Of a DNA stretch of 19,059 bases, positions 7,986-15,185 are shown one piece after another. Location of the stretch: NCBI GenBank assembly GCA_028699795.1, contig JAQVTZ010000011.1, positions 1 to 19,059 on the forward strand. Reading direction: 5' to 3'. The first letter of the stretch is position 1. Every line of letters starts with the position of its first letter. Position numbers and translations under genes: made by a program. The notes under the pieces were generated by a model that did no database searches, was not told the origin of the DNA, and worked only from the letters and a program-made list of their open reading frames with translations. Source of the DNA: Clostridia bacterium. GTDB lineage: Bacteria > Bacillota > Clostridia > Christensenellales > DTU072.

Positions 7986-8623
7986 CGCGCGCCCCCCATA
8001 TAAGTATTAATAATAAAAGATTGCAATTCTTTATTCGTACATTCTCCACGGACGGCGTCCGCAAAGGGTTTGTAAGAAAACACCGTATCGGTGATGGATC
8101 GATCCAAAGACGAAACAATTTCAATCATCGTTTTGTGTGTTTGTACGGATACCGTTTGCAAGATTTTGCGGCTGGCTTGTTGGCTTGTCTTGCGGGCTTC
8201 GGGATAACCCTCGCCGAATCCATCGGAAAACAGTTTGTCGAAGATGTAATCAAGATTGATATCTCCCGCCCATCCGAATCCTTTATTGAGCGCAAGCGAT
8301 AGGCAGTTGCCCCCGTTGATTTGTCCAAACAAAAATGCGTCCAAAGGGGTTTCGATGAGTCCGCAAAAGACGGACGGATATTGCATGGCAGACAGCATAA
8401 AGCCCTGCCCCGTACCGCATCCGCCTACCACGAAGTCCACGGCGCCCAGATTGAGAAGCGTAGCCGCCATCAAGCCCGTATGGATATAAGTAAGAGGCTC
8501 CCCCGCGAATTCGCCCTCTCGCATGCCCGCGTTGACGACCTCGTGCCCTTTTTCTGCAAGTGCTTGCACAAGATAAGGATTTTTGTCTCTTGCTGAAACC
8601 TCATTGATTACCGCGCATTTCAT
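7982..8623 (-). CDS. RpiB/LacA/LacB-family isomerase, long (~210-residue) subfamily
   Basis: A 213-residue sugar(-phosphate) isomerase. The family's catalytic-loop motif GGCGTGQG is at 67-74 with Cys69 as the likely base, followed by AFLFGQINGGN and KGFGWAGDINLDYIF. Canonical RpiB is about 150 residues. The extra C-terminal helical part here resembles a longer subfamily that, as I recall it, includes DhuI, an isomerase of an unsaturated-uronate product (4-deoxy-5-hexosulose uronate). The start at 8623 is set by GGGAGG about 8 nt upstream and by a 4-nt overlap with the transketolase C-half stop; in-frame codons further upstream lie within that gene. It probably interconverts an aldose/ketose or uronate intermediate that feeds or drains the transketolase step. 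Ribose-5-phosphate isomerase activity should not be assumed. Confidence 0.87.
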   Translation of the reverse strand: MKCAVINEVSARDKNPYLVQALAEKGHEVVNAGMREGEFAGEPLTYIHTGLMAATLLNLGAVDFVVGGCGTGQGFMLSAMQYPSVFCGLIETPLDAFLFGQINGGNCLSLALNKGFGWAGDINLDYIFDKLFSDGFGEGYPEARKTSQQASRKILQTVSVQTHKTMIEIVSSLDRSITDTVFSYKPFADAVRGECTNKELQSFIINTYMGGAR

Positions 8624-9591
8624 TTTTGTTTCCTCCCGATGCATTGGATTGCTTTTGTTGCGATGTCTTCCGCCGTAAGACGGTAGACTTTCATAAGATA
8701 GTCTTGGGTGCCCACCTGTCCGAAGGTATCGTTGACGCCAACTTGCTCTACGGGCACAGGGTACGCTCTTGCAAGCGCGCCGCAAACGGCTTCGCCCAAC
8801 CCGCCAATAATATTGTGGTTTTCGGCAGTGACGATTGCGCCGCATTCGCGCGCCGCTTTTATTACACAAGCGGTGTCTAAAGGTTTGACGGTGTGCATAT
8901 CGATGACGCGCGCAGAGATTCCTTTTGTAAGCAAAAGCTCTCTTGCTTTAAGAGCCTCATAGACCATGATGCCGCAAGCGATGATCGCGACATCGTCTCC
9001 TTGCGTAAGGGTATTGGCGCGGCCTATTGTAAAGGTCGCGTCTTTGTTGTAAATTTTTGTTACCTTGCGGCGGCAGCTTCGTACATAAAAATTGCCGTAA
9101 GTGTTTGCCATTGCGGGTATCACTGTGGCGTACATTGCGCTGTCGGCGGGCTCAATAATGGTCATGTTGGGGACAAGCCGCATCAGCCCGATATCCTCGA
9201 ACGGCATATGCGTGCCGCCGTTTGCAGTCGCCGTGACACCCGCATCCCCTCCGATAATTTTGACATTCATATCTTGGTAAGCAAGCGCGAGAAAGACTTG
9301 GTCGAATGCCCTCCTCGTTGCGAAGACGCCGAAAGCGTGAAAGAAGGGGACATACCCCATGGCAGACAATCCGCCGCAAAAGCCGATGGCGTGCGCTTCC
9401 ATGATGCCGCAATTGATGCAGCGCGCGGGGAATCTTTCTTTAAACCGTTTTGTGCCCATCGAGTATTGCACATCAGCCTCGACATCCAATACAGCGGGGT
9501 TGGTTTCGGCGGCGGCAATCAGCGCGTCACAGTACGCCGCGCGCATTTCTATCGTATCTAAAGTAAACCGTTCGGTAAGCATCTCATTCAT
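8620..9591 (-). CDS. Transketolase, C-terminal subunit (Pyr and C domains)
   Basis: A 323-residue subunit equal to the second half of transketolase. The pyrimidine-binding domain contains CGIMEAHAIGFCGGLSAMG, in which Glu65 is the conserved residue that activates the thiamine diphosphate aminopyrimidine. The transketolase C domain follows from about residue 195 (GDDVAIIACGIMVYEAL...). AGGAGG lies 8 nt upstream of ATG 9591, and that ATG overlaps the N-half stop by 4 nt. Together the halves make a full transketolase, which moves a two-carbon ketol unit between a ketose and an aldose phosphate. Split transketolases are common in Clostridia and archaea and often belong to dedicated pathways (for example apulose-4-phosphate or sulfofructose cleavage) rather than the housekeeping pentose pathway. 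Placement beside an isomerase gene and a transporter favours a catabolic role here. Confidence 0.94.
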   Translation of the reverse strand: MNEMLTERFTLDTIEMRAAYCDALIAAAETNPAVLDVEADVQYSMGTKRFKERFPARCINCGIMEAHAIGFCGGLSAMGYVPFFHAFGVFATRRAFDQVFLALAYQDMNVKIIGGDAGVTATANGGTHMPFEDIGLMRLVPNMTIIEPADSAMYATVIPAMANTYGNFYVRSCRRKVTKIYNKDATFTIGRANTLTQGDDVAIIACGIMVYEALKARELLLTKGISARVIDMHTVKPLDTACVIKAARECGAIVTAENHNIIGGLGEAVCGALARAYPVPVEQVGVNDTFGQVGTQDYLMKVYRLTAEDIATKAIQCIGRKQK

Positions 9592-10409
9592 TGGTGGTGC
9601 CTCCTGTCGATTTCAGCGCGCGCGGTCTCGGCCATATCGGGCGTGACAACCATATAATGATTGAAGCCTTCAATTTCGGAAAAAGAACATCCATAACCTT
9701 TTTGGGTATCCAAAACAACGACATAAGGTTTCTTAACACGCTTTATTGATAGTAGCGCGTTGCGGATAGCCTCTACATCGTGCCCGTTTACTTCAAGCAC
9801 TTCCCATCCGAACGCCTGTAGTTTTTTTGCAAGGCTACGGGGCGCGCAGATCTCTTCGGTATAGCCGTCCAACTGCCTTTTATTATAGTCGATAAGGAGT
9901 ACGAGGTTGTCTAAACAATGATGCGCGGCAAATTGGATGGCTTCCCAGTTTTGACCTTCTTGCAATTCGCCGTCACCCACAATACAATAGCAAGTATTGG
10001 TGTAGCCTTTTAATTTACTTCCGTAGGCGACGCCTGCAGCGAGCGAAAGCCCTTGTCCTAAAGAACCCGTGCTGATATCGATACCTTTGGTCTTGAGACG
10101 GTCGCAATGACTTGGCAGGTTGGTTCCGTTTTGGTTAAGTGTCTTAAGTTCTTCTTTGGGAAAGTAATTTTTGTAAGCAAGCGTGGCGTATAATGCAGGG
10201 CCGGAATGGCCTTTGGACAGCACAAGGCGGTCTCTGTCCGCCATGTCAGGGTTTGCAGGGTCTATTTTCATTATATCACAATACAGCACTGCAAGCGCGT
10301 CGCATATCGACATACTGCCGCCGATATGGCCATACCCCGCGCTTTCGATTGCGGTAATCGTCAGTTTTCGTATCTCTGCGGCGGCGGCCGCAAGTTTGGC
10401 AATGGTCAT
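9588..10409 (-). CDS. Transketolase, N-terminal subunit (thiamine diphosphate PP domain)
   Basis: A 273-residue subunit carrying the diphosphate-binding domain. It has the substrate/cofactor His28 in GYGHIGGS, KGHSG at 66-70, TGSLGQGL at 114-121 and the thiamine diphosphate-Mg motif GDGELQEGQNWE at 145-156, ending near Asn176. I choose start 10409 rather than 10427: the RNA there reads AGAGGAAGAAAAAATG with well-spaced GAGG, and the ATG overlaps the Gfo/Idh stop by 4 nt as at neighbouring junctions; 10427 has no ribosome site. Its partner follows with another 4-nt overlap, ensuring equal production of both halves. All visible cofactor residues are intact, so it should be active. Confidence 0.94.
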   Translation of the reverse strand: MTIAKLAAAAAEIRKLTITAIESAGYGHIGGSMSICDALAVLYCDIMKIDPANPDMADRDRLVLSKGHSGPALYATLAYKNYFPKEELKTLNQNGTNLPSHCDRLKTKGIDISTGSLGQGLSLAAGVAYGSKLKGYTNTCYCIVGDGELQEGQNWEAIQFAAHHCLDNLVLLIDYNKRQLDGYTEEICAPRSLAKKLQAFGWEVLEVNGHDVEAIRNALLSIKRVKKPYVVVLDTQKGYGCSFSEIEGFNHYMVVTPDMAETARAEIDRRHHQ

Positions 10410-11617
10410 TTTTTCTTCCTCTTGCATAATAATAAGCGGATAAAACTCTTCTTTTTCATCGGTGGTTTGTCTTCGTATTCGTCCAACTTTACTTCTCGGT
10501 GCAAACGGGAAGAGTCGATTGCCGCCAAAGTGAATTTGAGTACTTCGCGCCCTCTTTCGCCCGACAAAACAGGCTCTTTGTTATCCTTGATACAATCGAT
10601 AAAATCGTGTGTGGAGCGGATAAACGCATCCTGCCAATCGTGGGGGATATCCCAATATTGGGTGGTTTTGCCGTCTTTATACAGAACGACGGGCGCCACT
10701 TCGGACAGCATTTCGGCGGTACAACGGGTAAGCCACAAAATACCGCGGCTTCCGGTAACTTCCATACGCTCGTCACAAGTATAATATTTCCCCTTAATAT
10801 AGAGACCTTCGGAAGAGGTGATATCCCATACGCCATACAGCTTTTTGTCGGCGTATTTCCACATGATGACGGCGGGACAGTCTTGGCAGACTCCGCCGAG
10901 GATTTTGCTCTCGTCAATCCATGCGGCGACCTTTTCGACACCGCCCAAAAGGTCGACAAACAGCGAAAATTTATGGTAGCCGTCGTCGAACACAACGGGA
11001 CCTCCGCCCGACAACGAGTCGTTGAGCCGCCAAGTCCAAGACAGCGTGTCTACCTTCCAACCTGTGGGCTCCAAATTACATTCGTCGGCTTTGACGCCCA
11101 ATCCTTTTGCCCGCAGTTTGCTTGCGGGCGCGTTGCAAGAGAGCAAACCGCCGTTGTTCATCTTATAGCGTATGCCTTGCACTTCACCGATTTCGCCTTT
11201 TGCAATGAGCTCTTTTAGCAGGAGATAGGGCGGATAATGAACGAAGTTCTCGAACACCTTCAGCTTGACTCCGTTTCTTTTGGCGGCGTCAATCATGTCG
11301 TCGCACTCTTTGAGGTTGAGCGCCATAGGCTTTTGCACCGAAACATGCTTTTTTGCCTCGCAGGCTTGCACGGTGAGGTCGCGGTGCAGATGATGGGGTA
11401 CGAGAATTTCGACGCCCGTTACTTGCGGGTCCTGAAGCACTTCTTCGTAACTCGCATACACTTTGGGAATGTGATGCGCCGCGGCAAACTTTTCCGCCGT
11501 TTGTTTGTTTTTGTCGTATACGCCGTAGAGCTCTGCATCCTCACGGTTTTGGTATCCTGCCACATGCAAAGTGGCGATTCTGCCGCAGCCTACCAGTACA
11601 AATTTCATTTTACCCAT
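10406..11617 (-). CDS. Gfo/Idh/MocA-family oxidoreductase
   Basis: A 403-residue NAD(P)-dependent enzyme. The N-terminal Rossmann fold begins FVLVGCGRIATLHVAGY (GxGxxA). The catalytic-lysine motif is VQKP (Lys96) in place of the usual EKP. The C-terminal sheet domain contains the D-x3-H type element DDGYHKF around residue 220. The start at 11617 is supported by GAGGGA 4-5 nt upstream; Met 11608 would be 14 nt away and the frame's earlier Met at 11659 lies in the upstream gene. The family oxidises sugars, inositols and sugar acids, and some members act as NAD-dependent glycosidases, so dehydrogenase versus glycosidase cannot be settled. The very basic tail after KPPMKKK is unusual but continues to the 4-nt overlap with the transketolase gene. 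It is probably an early oxidation or activation step on the imported substrate. Confidence 0.9.
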   Translation of the reverse strand: MGKMKFVLVGCGRIATLHVAGYQNREDAELYGVYDKNKQTAEKFAAAHHIPKVYASYEEVLQDPQVTGVEILVPHHLHRDLTVQACEAKKHVSVQKPMALNLKECDDMIDAAKRNGVKLKVFENFVHYPPYLLLKELIAKGEIGEVQGIRYKMNNGGLLSCNAPASKLRAKGLGVKADECNLEPTGWKVDTLSWTWRLNDSLSGGGPVVFDDGYHKFSLFVDLLGGVEKVAAWIDESKILGGVCQDCPAVIMWKYADKKLYGVWDITSSEGLYIKGKYYTCDERMEVTGSRGILWLTRCTAEMLSEVAPVVLYKDGKTTQYWDIPHDWQDAFIRSTHDFIDCIKDNKEPVLSGERGREVLKFTLAAIDSSRLHREVKLDEYEDKPPMKKKSFIRLLLCKRKKK

Positions 11618-11640
11618 ACTTCCCTCACTGTTACAGATAT

Positions 11641-13143
11641 TTATATTGTTCCGTCCCAAGTGGAAACCTTGGTGGATTTCGCTTCTTCTTCATCGAACCA
11701 ATGCGATGTCACGGATTTCGATTCGGTATAAAAACGGTAGGCGTCTTTCCCTAGGCAATGCAGGTCGCCGAAGAAGCTGTTTTTGTGTCCGCTGAAAGGG
11801 AATACGCCGATTGGCACGGGAATGCCAACATTAACACCGACCATGCCGCCGTGTGTCCTTGCGGAAAACTCTCGCGCATAGTATCCACTTCGCGTATAAA
11901 TGACGGCGCCGTTGGCAAAAGGATTCCGATTCATTAAAGCCAAACCTTCTTCGAAGTCTTTCACCCTTTTGATACACAACACGGGGCCAAAAATTTCGTA
12001 AGTTCCGACGCTCATGTCTTCGGTGACATAATCCAAAATGGTAGGTCCCAAATAAAAGCCGTTTTCGTAGCCTTCTACCGTGACATTGCGTCCGTCCAAA
12101 ACAAGTTTTGCGCCCTCGGCAAGCCCAGTTTCGATTTTTGCAAGCACCTCGGCTTTGTGTTCTGCCGAATACACGGGGCCCAAAGAGCTGGTTTTGTCGT
12201 AGGCGGGCCCGATTTTCAGTTTGGAAGCAAGTTCTTTGATTTTTGCGACCAAACAATCGGCAATGCTTTCTTGCGCGACGACAACGGGAAGCGCCATGCA
12301 CCGCTCTCCTGCGCAACCGTACGCCGCATTGACGATGCCTGCCGCGGCACGGTCGATGGGCGCGTCTTCCAATACCAAAGCATGGTTTTTGGCTTCGCAT
12401 AATGCCTGCACTCTTTTGCCGTGCGCGGTGCCTTCGCTGTAGATATATTTTCCTACCTTTGTAGAACCTACAAAAGAAATACCTTTAATGGCGGGATTGG
12501 TGAGCAGTTCTTTGGCTTCGTTTCTGCCGCAAGTAAAAACACTTAATACGCCGTCGGGAAGTCCCGCTTCTCTGTATAACTCGGCAATCCTTAGCGAAGT
12601 AAGAGGGGTCGCTCCCGAAACTTTGAGTACCATGGTATTGCCCGCCGCAAGGCAGTTGGGCACCATCCAACCCATGGGAATCATGGCGGGAAAATTGAAT
12701 GGCGAAATGCCCGCAAAGACACCCAAAGGCTCCCGATACATCACGGTGTCATATCCTTTGGAAGTATTCATGAGGGAGTCTCCCTGCATCAGCGTCGGCA
12801 TGGATATCGCAAGTTCGGTTGCTTCCCTTGTTTTTAGAATATCGCCTTTGGCCTCATTATAGACTTTGCCATGCTCTTTGGCGACAAGAAGGGAAAGCTC
12901 TTCCATGTTGTCATCGAGAAGCTGTTTGACCTTATAGAGCACCTGTACTCTTTTGGTAACGGGGGTAGCCGCCCAAGCGGGATACGCCCTTTTGGCGTTG
13001 TCGATTACCTGTTTTACCTCGTTCTGCGTCAGTCTGGGGCAGTCTGCGATTTGCTCGCCCGTCGAGGGATTGAACACCTTGTAAAACTTATCCGTGGCGG
13101 ATGACACAAAGCGGTTGTCGGTAAAATATTTTAAAACTTCCAT
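11641..13143 (-). CDS. mmsA: Aldehyde dehydrogenase, (methyl)malonate-semialdehyde dehydrogenase type (CoA-acylating)
   Basis: A 500-residue ALDH-superfamily enzyme closest in pattern to MmsA/IolA. The nucleophile is Cys282 in CAGERCMALP, matching the family's GQRCMAL. The general-base glutamate of ordinary ALDHs is replaced (Leu248 in ALCEAKNH, family pattern xxGAKNH), as expected for CoA-acylating members; ISPFNFPAMIPMWM-like substrate/cofactor residues occur near 146-160. The usual Gly before AKNH is Glu250, a small deviation. MmsA/IolA turns malonate- or methylmalonate-semialdehyde plus CoA and NAD into acetyl- or propionyl-CoA; another aldehyde is possible here. AAGGAGG is about 12 nt upstream of the ATG, which starts one base after the ThDP gene's stop. 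It probably makes the acyl-CoA end product of the pathway. Confidence 0.87.
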   Translation of the reverse strand: MEVLKYFTDNRFVSSATDKFYKVFNPSTGEQIADCPRLTQNEVKQVIDNAKRAYPAWAATPVTKRVQVLYKVKQLLDDNMEELSLLVAKEHGKVYNEAKGDILKTREATELAISMPTLMQGDSLMNTSKGYDTVMYREPLGVFAGISPFNFPAMIPMGWMVPNCLAAGNTMVLKVSGATPLTSLRIAELYREAGLPDGVLSVFTCGRNEAKELLTNPAIKGISFVGSTKVGKYIYSEGTAHGKRVQALCEAKNHALVLEDAPIDRAAAGIVNAAYGCAGERCMALPVVVAQESIADCLVAKIKELASKLKIGPAYDKTSSLGPVYSAEHKAEVLAKIETGLAEGAKLVLDGRNVTVEGYENGFYLGPTILDYVTEDMSVGTYEIFGPVLCIKRVKDFEEGLALMNRNPFANGAVIYTRSGYYAREFSARTHGGMVGVNVGIPVPIGVFPFSGHKNSFFGDLHCLGKDAYRFYTESKSVTSHWFDEEEAKSTKVSTWDGTI

Positions 13144-13144
13144 A

Positions 13145-14932
13145 TTAAACGGTTTCCTCCTTGATTGCTTGTTCGTAAATGGCGCGTTTTTCTGGCATAT
13201 ATGCGGGAATGGGGACATCCCACCACCCGAAAGCTTTGCCTCCTGTGAAGGGATATTCGCGTGAAACATCAATGGATAGTAAGGCGGGTCTGCCTTTACT
13301 TACCGCCTCGCTCACGGCTTCTTTGATCTCTTTTATTGTGTCGGGACGGTAAGCGTCGATGCCGAAGGCTTGGGCAATTTTATAAAAATCGGGGCTGTAA
13401 ACCTTGCTGTCGTTTGCCAAAAAATCGTTGCCGAAGGCGGCATCCTTACCGAGAACATCGATTTGAAGGTCTTTGATTGCCATCCAACCGCTGTTGTTTG
13501 CAAGCACGATAATAACGGGAATATCATATTGAGCTATCGTAGAAAGCTCTTGCATGATCATCATAAAGTCGCCGTCGCCAAGGAGCGCGACGACCGTTCT
13601 GTCGGGCATGGCAAGTTTTGCGCCCATTGCGGCGGGCACCGCCCACCCCATGGTGGAAAAGCCGCCTGTCGTCAGGTTGCAGTAAGGTTTCTTGTAGCAA
13701 TATTCTTGAAACAGTTGCGCCTGTGTGTTGCCCGAAGAGGTCGAGATGATTGCGTCCTCGGGAAGTGTTTCATTCAAAACGCCGATTAACTGGGAAATGG
13801 TCGGTTTGTCTGTCTTTGTTTTGCGGTTTTTTAGAAGGTATTGCTGCCAATTTGTACGCAAAGCGGAAATTTCGTCTTGATAAGCCTTATTTTGTTGGAA
13901 CTCTCCGCAAAGGAGCTTGTCCAGACTGTCTTTGAGGTCTGCAATGATGCCGACATCCACGCCGTAGTTTTTGCCTATTTCTCCCGCGTCAATATCGATA
14001 TGGATGAGTTTGGTATCGGGAAAATTAAAACTTGCGCCCTTGCGATAAGAGCAAGTTGTTTCGTCGGCAAAACGCGTACCTAAAGCCAAAATCACATCGG
14101 CTTCGCGGCATACCTTAATGCCGATAGGGGTCCCTTTAGAACCCGTATGAAAGCAGTAAAGAGGATGCGCTTCGGACACCGCGCCTTTCCCTGCAAGCGT
14201 TGTGACGATAGCAGCGCCCCATTTATCTGCCAGCGCTTCGATTTTGCAAGCGCATTTTGCGTATAAGGCGCCGCCTCCCGCAAGAATCACGGGCCGTTTG
14301 GCGGTTTTCATTAGCTTAATTGCACGGGCAATCTGTTCTGAATTTGCTTGGGGTAGTCCCGTCGCTTTTTCTTTTACGGGTTCCATCAATTCGACATCGG
14401 CAGCCTCCGCTTGTACATCCATGGGAAGCGTCACCACGCACGGGCCGTGTCTGCCGCTTGTCATTTGGTTAAAAGCACGATGTAGGATGCGGGGAAGTTG
14501 CCTTACGCTTTCTGCCCGCCAACTACGTTTTGCCAAGGGCTCGAGACTCCGTAAAATATTGCTGTCTGCATAGCGCTCGATTTCTTGCAACACGCCCACG
14601 CCCTTCATATTGGTATGCGTGTCGCCGCAAAGCTGCAAAAACGCCGTCGAATCCACATACGCTGTGGCAAGGCCGATGCTTGTGTTCAGCGTGCCGGGCC
14701 CGATAGAGGCGAAGGTGGCAAGCGGCTTGCCCGATACTCTGTAATATCCGTCCGCAATCGCGGTAGCGGCCTGCTCGTGTTTGACTTGTAGATACTTGAT
14801 GCGTCCCGCCGCCTCCTCTTTGCGTATCGCGTCGAACAATCCCAAGACGCCGTGGCCCGGAATACCCAAAATATAGGGCACACCTTCGTTAATAAGTTGT
14901 TTTACAATTATCTCCCCGCCTGTGTACTTCAT
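13145..14932 (-). CDS. Thiamine-diphosphate enzyme, acetolactate-synthase/IolD-like
   Basis: A 595-residue three-domain ThDP enzyme. The Pyr domain has the catalytic glutamate Glu53 in VKHEQAATAIADGY; a central domain includes the VILAGGGALY segment near residue 215; the PP domain carries the GDGDFMM motif (452-458) with metal-site Asn479/480 in LANNSGWMA. The C-terminus GWWDVPIPAYMPEKR (569-583) recalls the WW(D/H)V element near the end of IolD, the trihydroxycyclohexanedione hydrolase of inositol catabolism. The NNSGW loop differs from the IolD FDN(A/S)GFG loop and is closer to carboligases. The start at 14932 is favoured by GGAGG 9 nt upstream; a longer frame runs to 15034 but crosses the predicted promoter. 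It is the first gene of the operon, followed after one base by an ALDH gene, so its product may be the aldehyde that enzyme oxidises. Substrate unknown. Confidence 0.85.
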   Translation of the reverse strand: MKYTGGEIIVKQLINEGVPYILGIPGHGVLGLFDAIRKEEAAGRIKYLQVKHEQAATAIADGYYRVSGKPLATFASIGPGTLNTSIGLATAYVDSTAFLQLCGDTHTNMKGVGVLQEIERYADSNILRSLEPLAKRSWRAESVRQLPRILHRAFNQMTSGRHGPCVVTLPMDVQAEAADVELMEPVKEKATGLPQANSEQIARAIKLMKTAKRPVILAGGGALYAKCACKIEALADKWGAAIVTTLAGKGAVSEAHPLYCFHTGSKGTPIGIKVCREADVILALGTRFADETTCSYRKGASFNFPDTKLIHIDIDAGEIGKNYGVDVGIIADLKDSLDKLLCGEFQQNKAYQDEISALRTNWQQYLLKNRKTKTDKPTISQLIGVLNETLPEDAIISTSSGNTQAQLFQEYCYKKPYCNLTTGGFSTMGWAVPAAMGAKLAMPDRTVVALLGDGDFMMIMQELSTIAQYDIPVIIVLANNSGWMAIKDLQIDVLGKDAAFGNDFLANDSKVYSPDFYKIAQAFGIDAYRPDTIKEIKEAVSEAVSKGRPALLSIDVSREYPFTGGKAFGWWDVPIPAYMPEKRAIYEQAIKEETV

Positions 14933-14968
14933 CGCAAGAGACCTCCATGATTTAACTTTTTCAACTTT

Positions 14969-14997
14969 ATTGTATTCAGGTATAGAGGACAAGTCAA
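14969..14997 (-). promoter_or_regulatory. Sigma-A promoter of the catabolic operon
   Basis: On the minus strand TTGACT (14997-14992) and TACAAT (14974-14969) are separated by exactly 17 bp, a near-consensus vegetative promoter. The predicted start of transcription is near 14962, leaving a leader of about 30 nt to the ThDP gene's ATG. No other promoter of this quality was noticed in the operon, and the tight gene spacing suggests one long transcript. Confidence 0.8.
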
Positions 14998-15009
14998 TAC
15001 GCAAATGAA

Positions 15010-15038
15010 ATAAGTGTTGCATGATATGCAACACTTAT
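15010..15038. promoter_or_regulatory. 29-bp perfect palindrome, candidate operator of the catabolic operon
   Basis: Arms ATAAGTGTTGCAT (15010-15022) and ATGCAACACTTAT (15026-15038) are exact reverse complements around a 3-bp GAT spacer. The centre lies about 62 bp upstream of the predicted start site of the catabolic operon, just upstream of the -35. The size fits a dimer or tetramer site for the operon's own IclR regulator. The half-site spacing (TGTTG-N9-CAACA) differs from the CRP-like N6 site at 15875, so the Crp/Fnr protein is a less likely binder. A weak hairpin terminator for the Crp/Fnr gene is an alternative, but no solid U tract follows. Confidence 0.6.
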
Positions 15039-15185
15039 GGAGGCAATTTTTAGATAGATGATGAATATTTATATACCAAAGAGAATCTAGCTCGAAGTAT
15101 TTATGAAGTGTTTCCTTATAATTTCGATAAGCTCGGGGGAGACTGCACGATACGGTGTACTCGGATTAGAGTAAGATGGTAGGAA

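Noticed and set aside
7982..8869. Longer N-terminus for the RpiB-type protein from 8869
   Set aside because: The extension is an out-of-frame reading of the transketolase C half; ATG 8623 has a strong ribosome site and the 4-nt overlap.
13145..15034. Longer N-terminus for the ThDP enzyme starting at 15034
   Set aside because: It would run through the predicted promoter and palindrome; ATG 14932 has GGAGG at good spacing and begins at the normal family start.
15010..15038. Intrinsic terminator of the Crp/Fnr gene
   Set aside because: The stem is AT-rich and the following minus-strand bases are only loosely T-rich, so an operator is the better reading, though termination is not excluded.
5770..15038. 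Calling the operon a myo-inositol (iol) operon
   Set aside because: Several core iol genes are missing and the transketolase halves and RpiB have no place in that pathway; similarity of three members is not enough.
15039..15185. Possible small gene or RNA between the Crp/Fnr gene and the palindrome
   Set aside because: Only a seven-codon ATG frame and no stable hairpin or family motif were seen; left as unexplained spacer.
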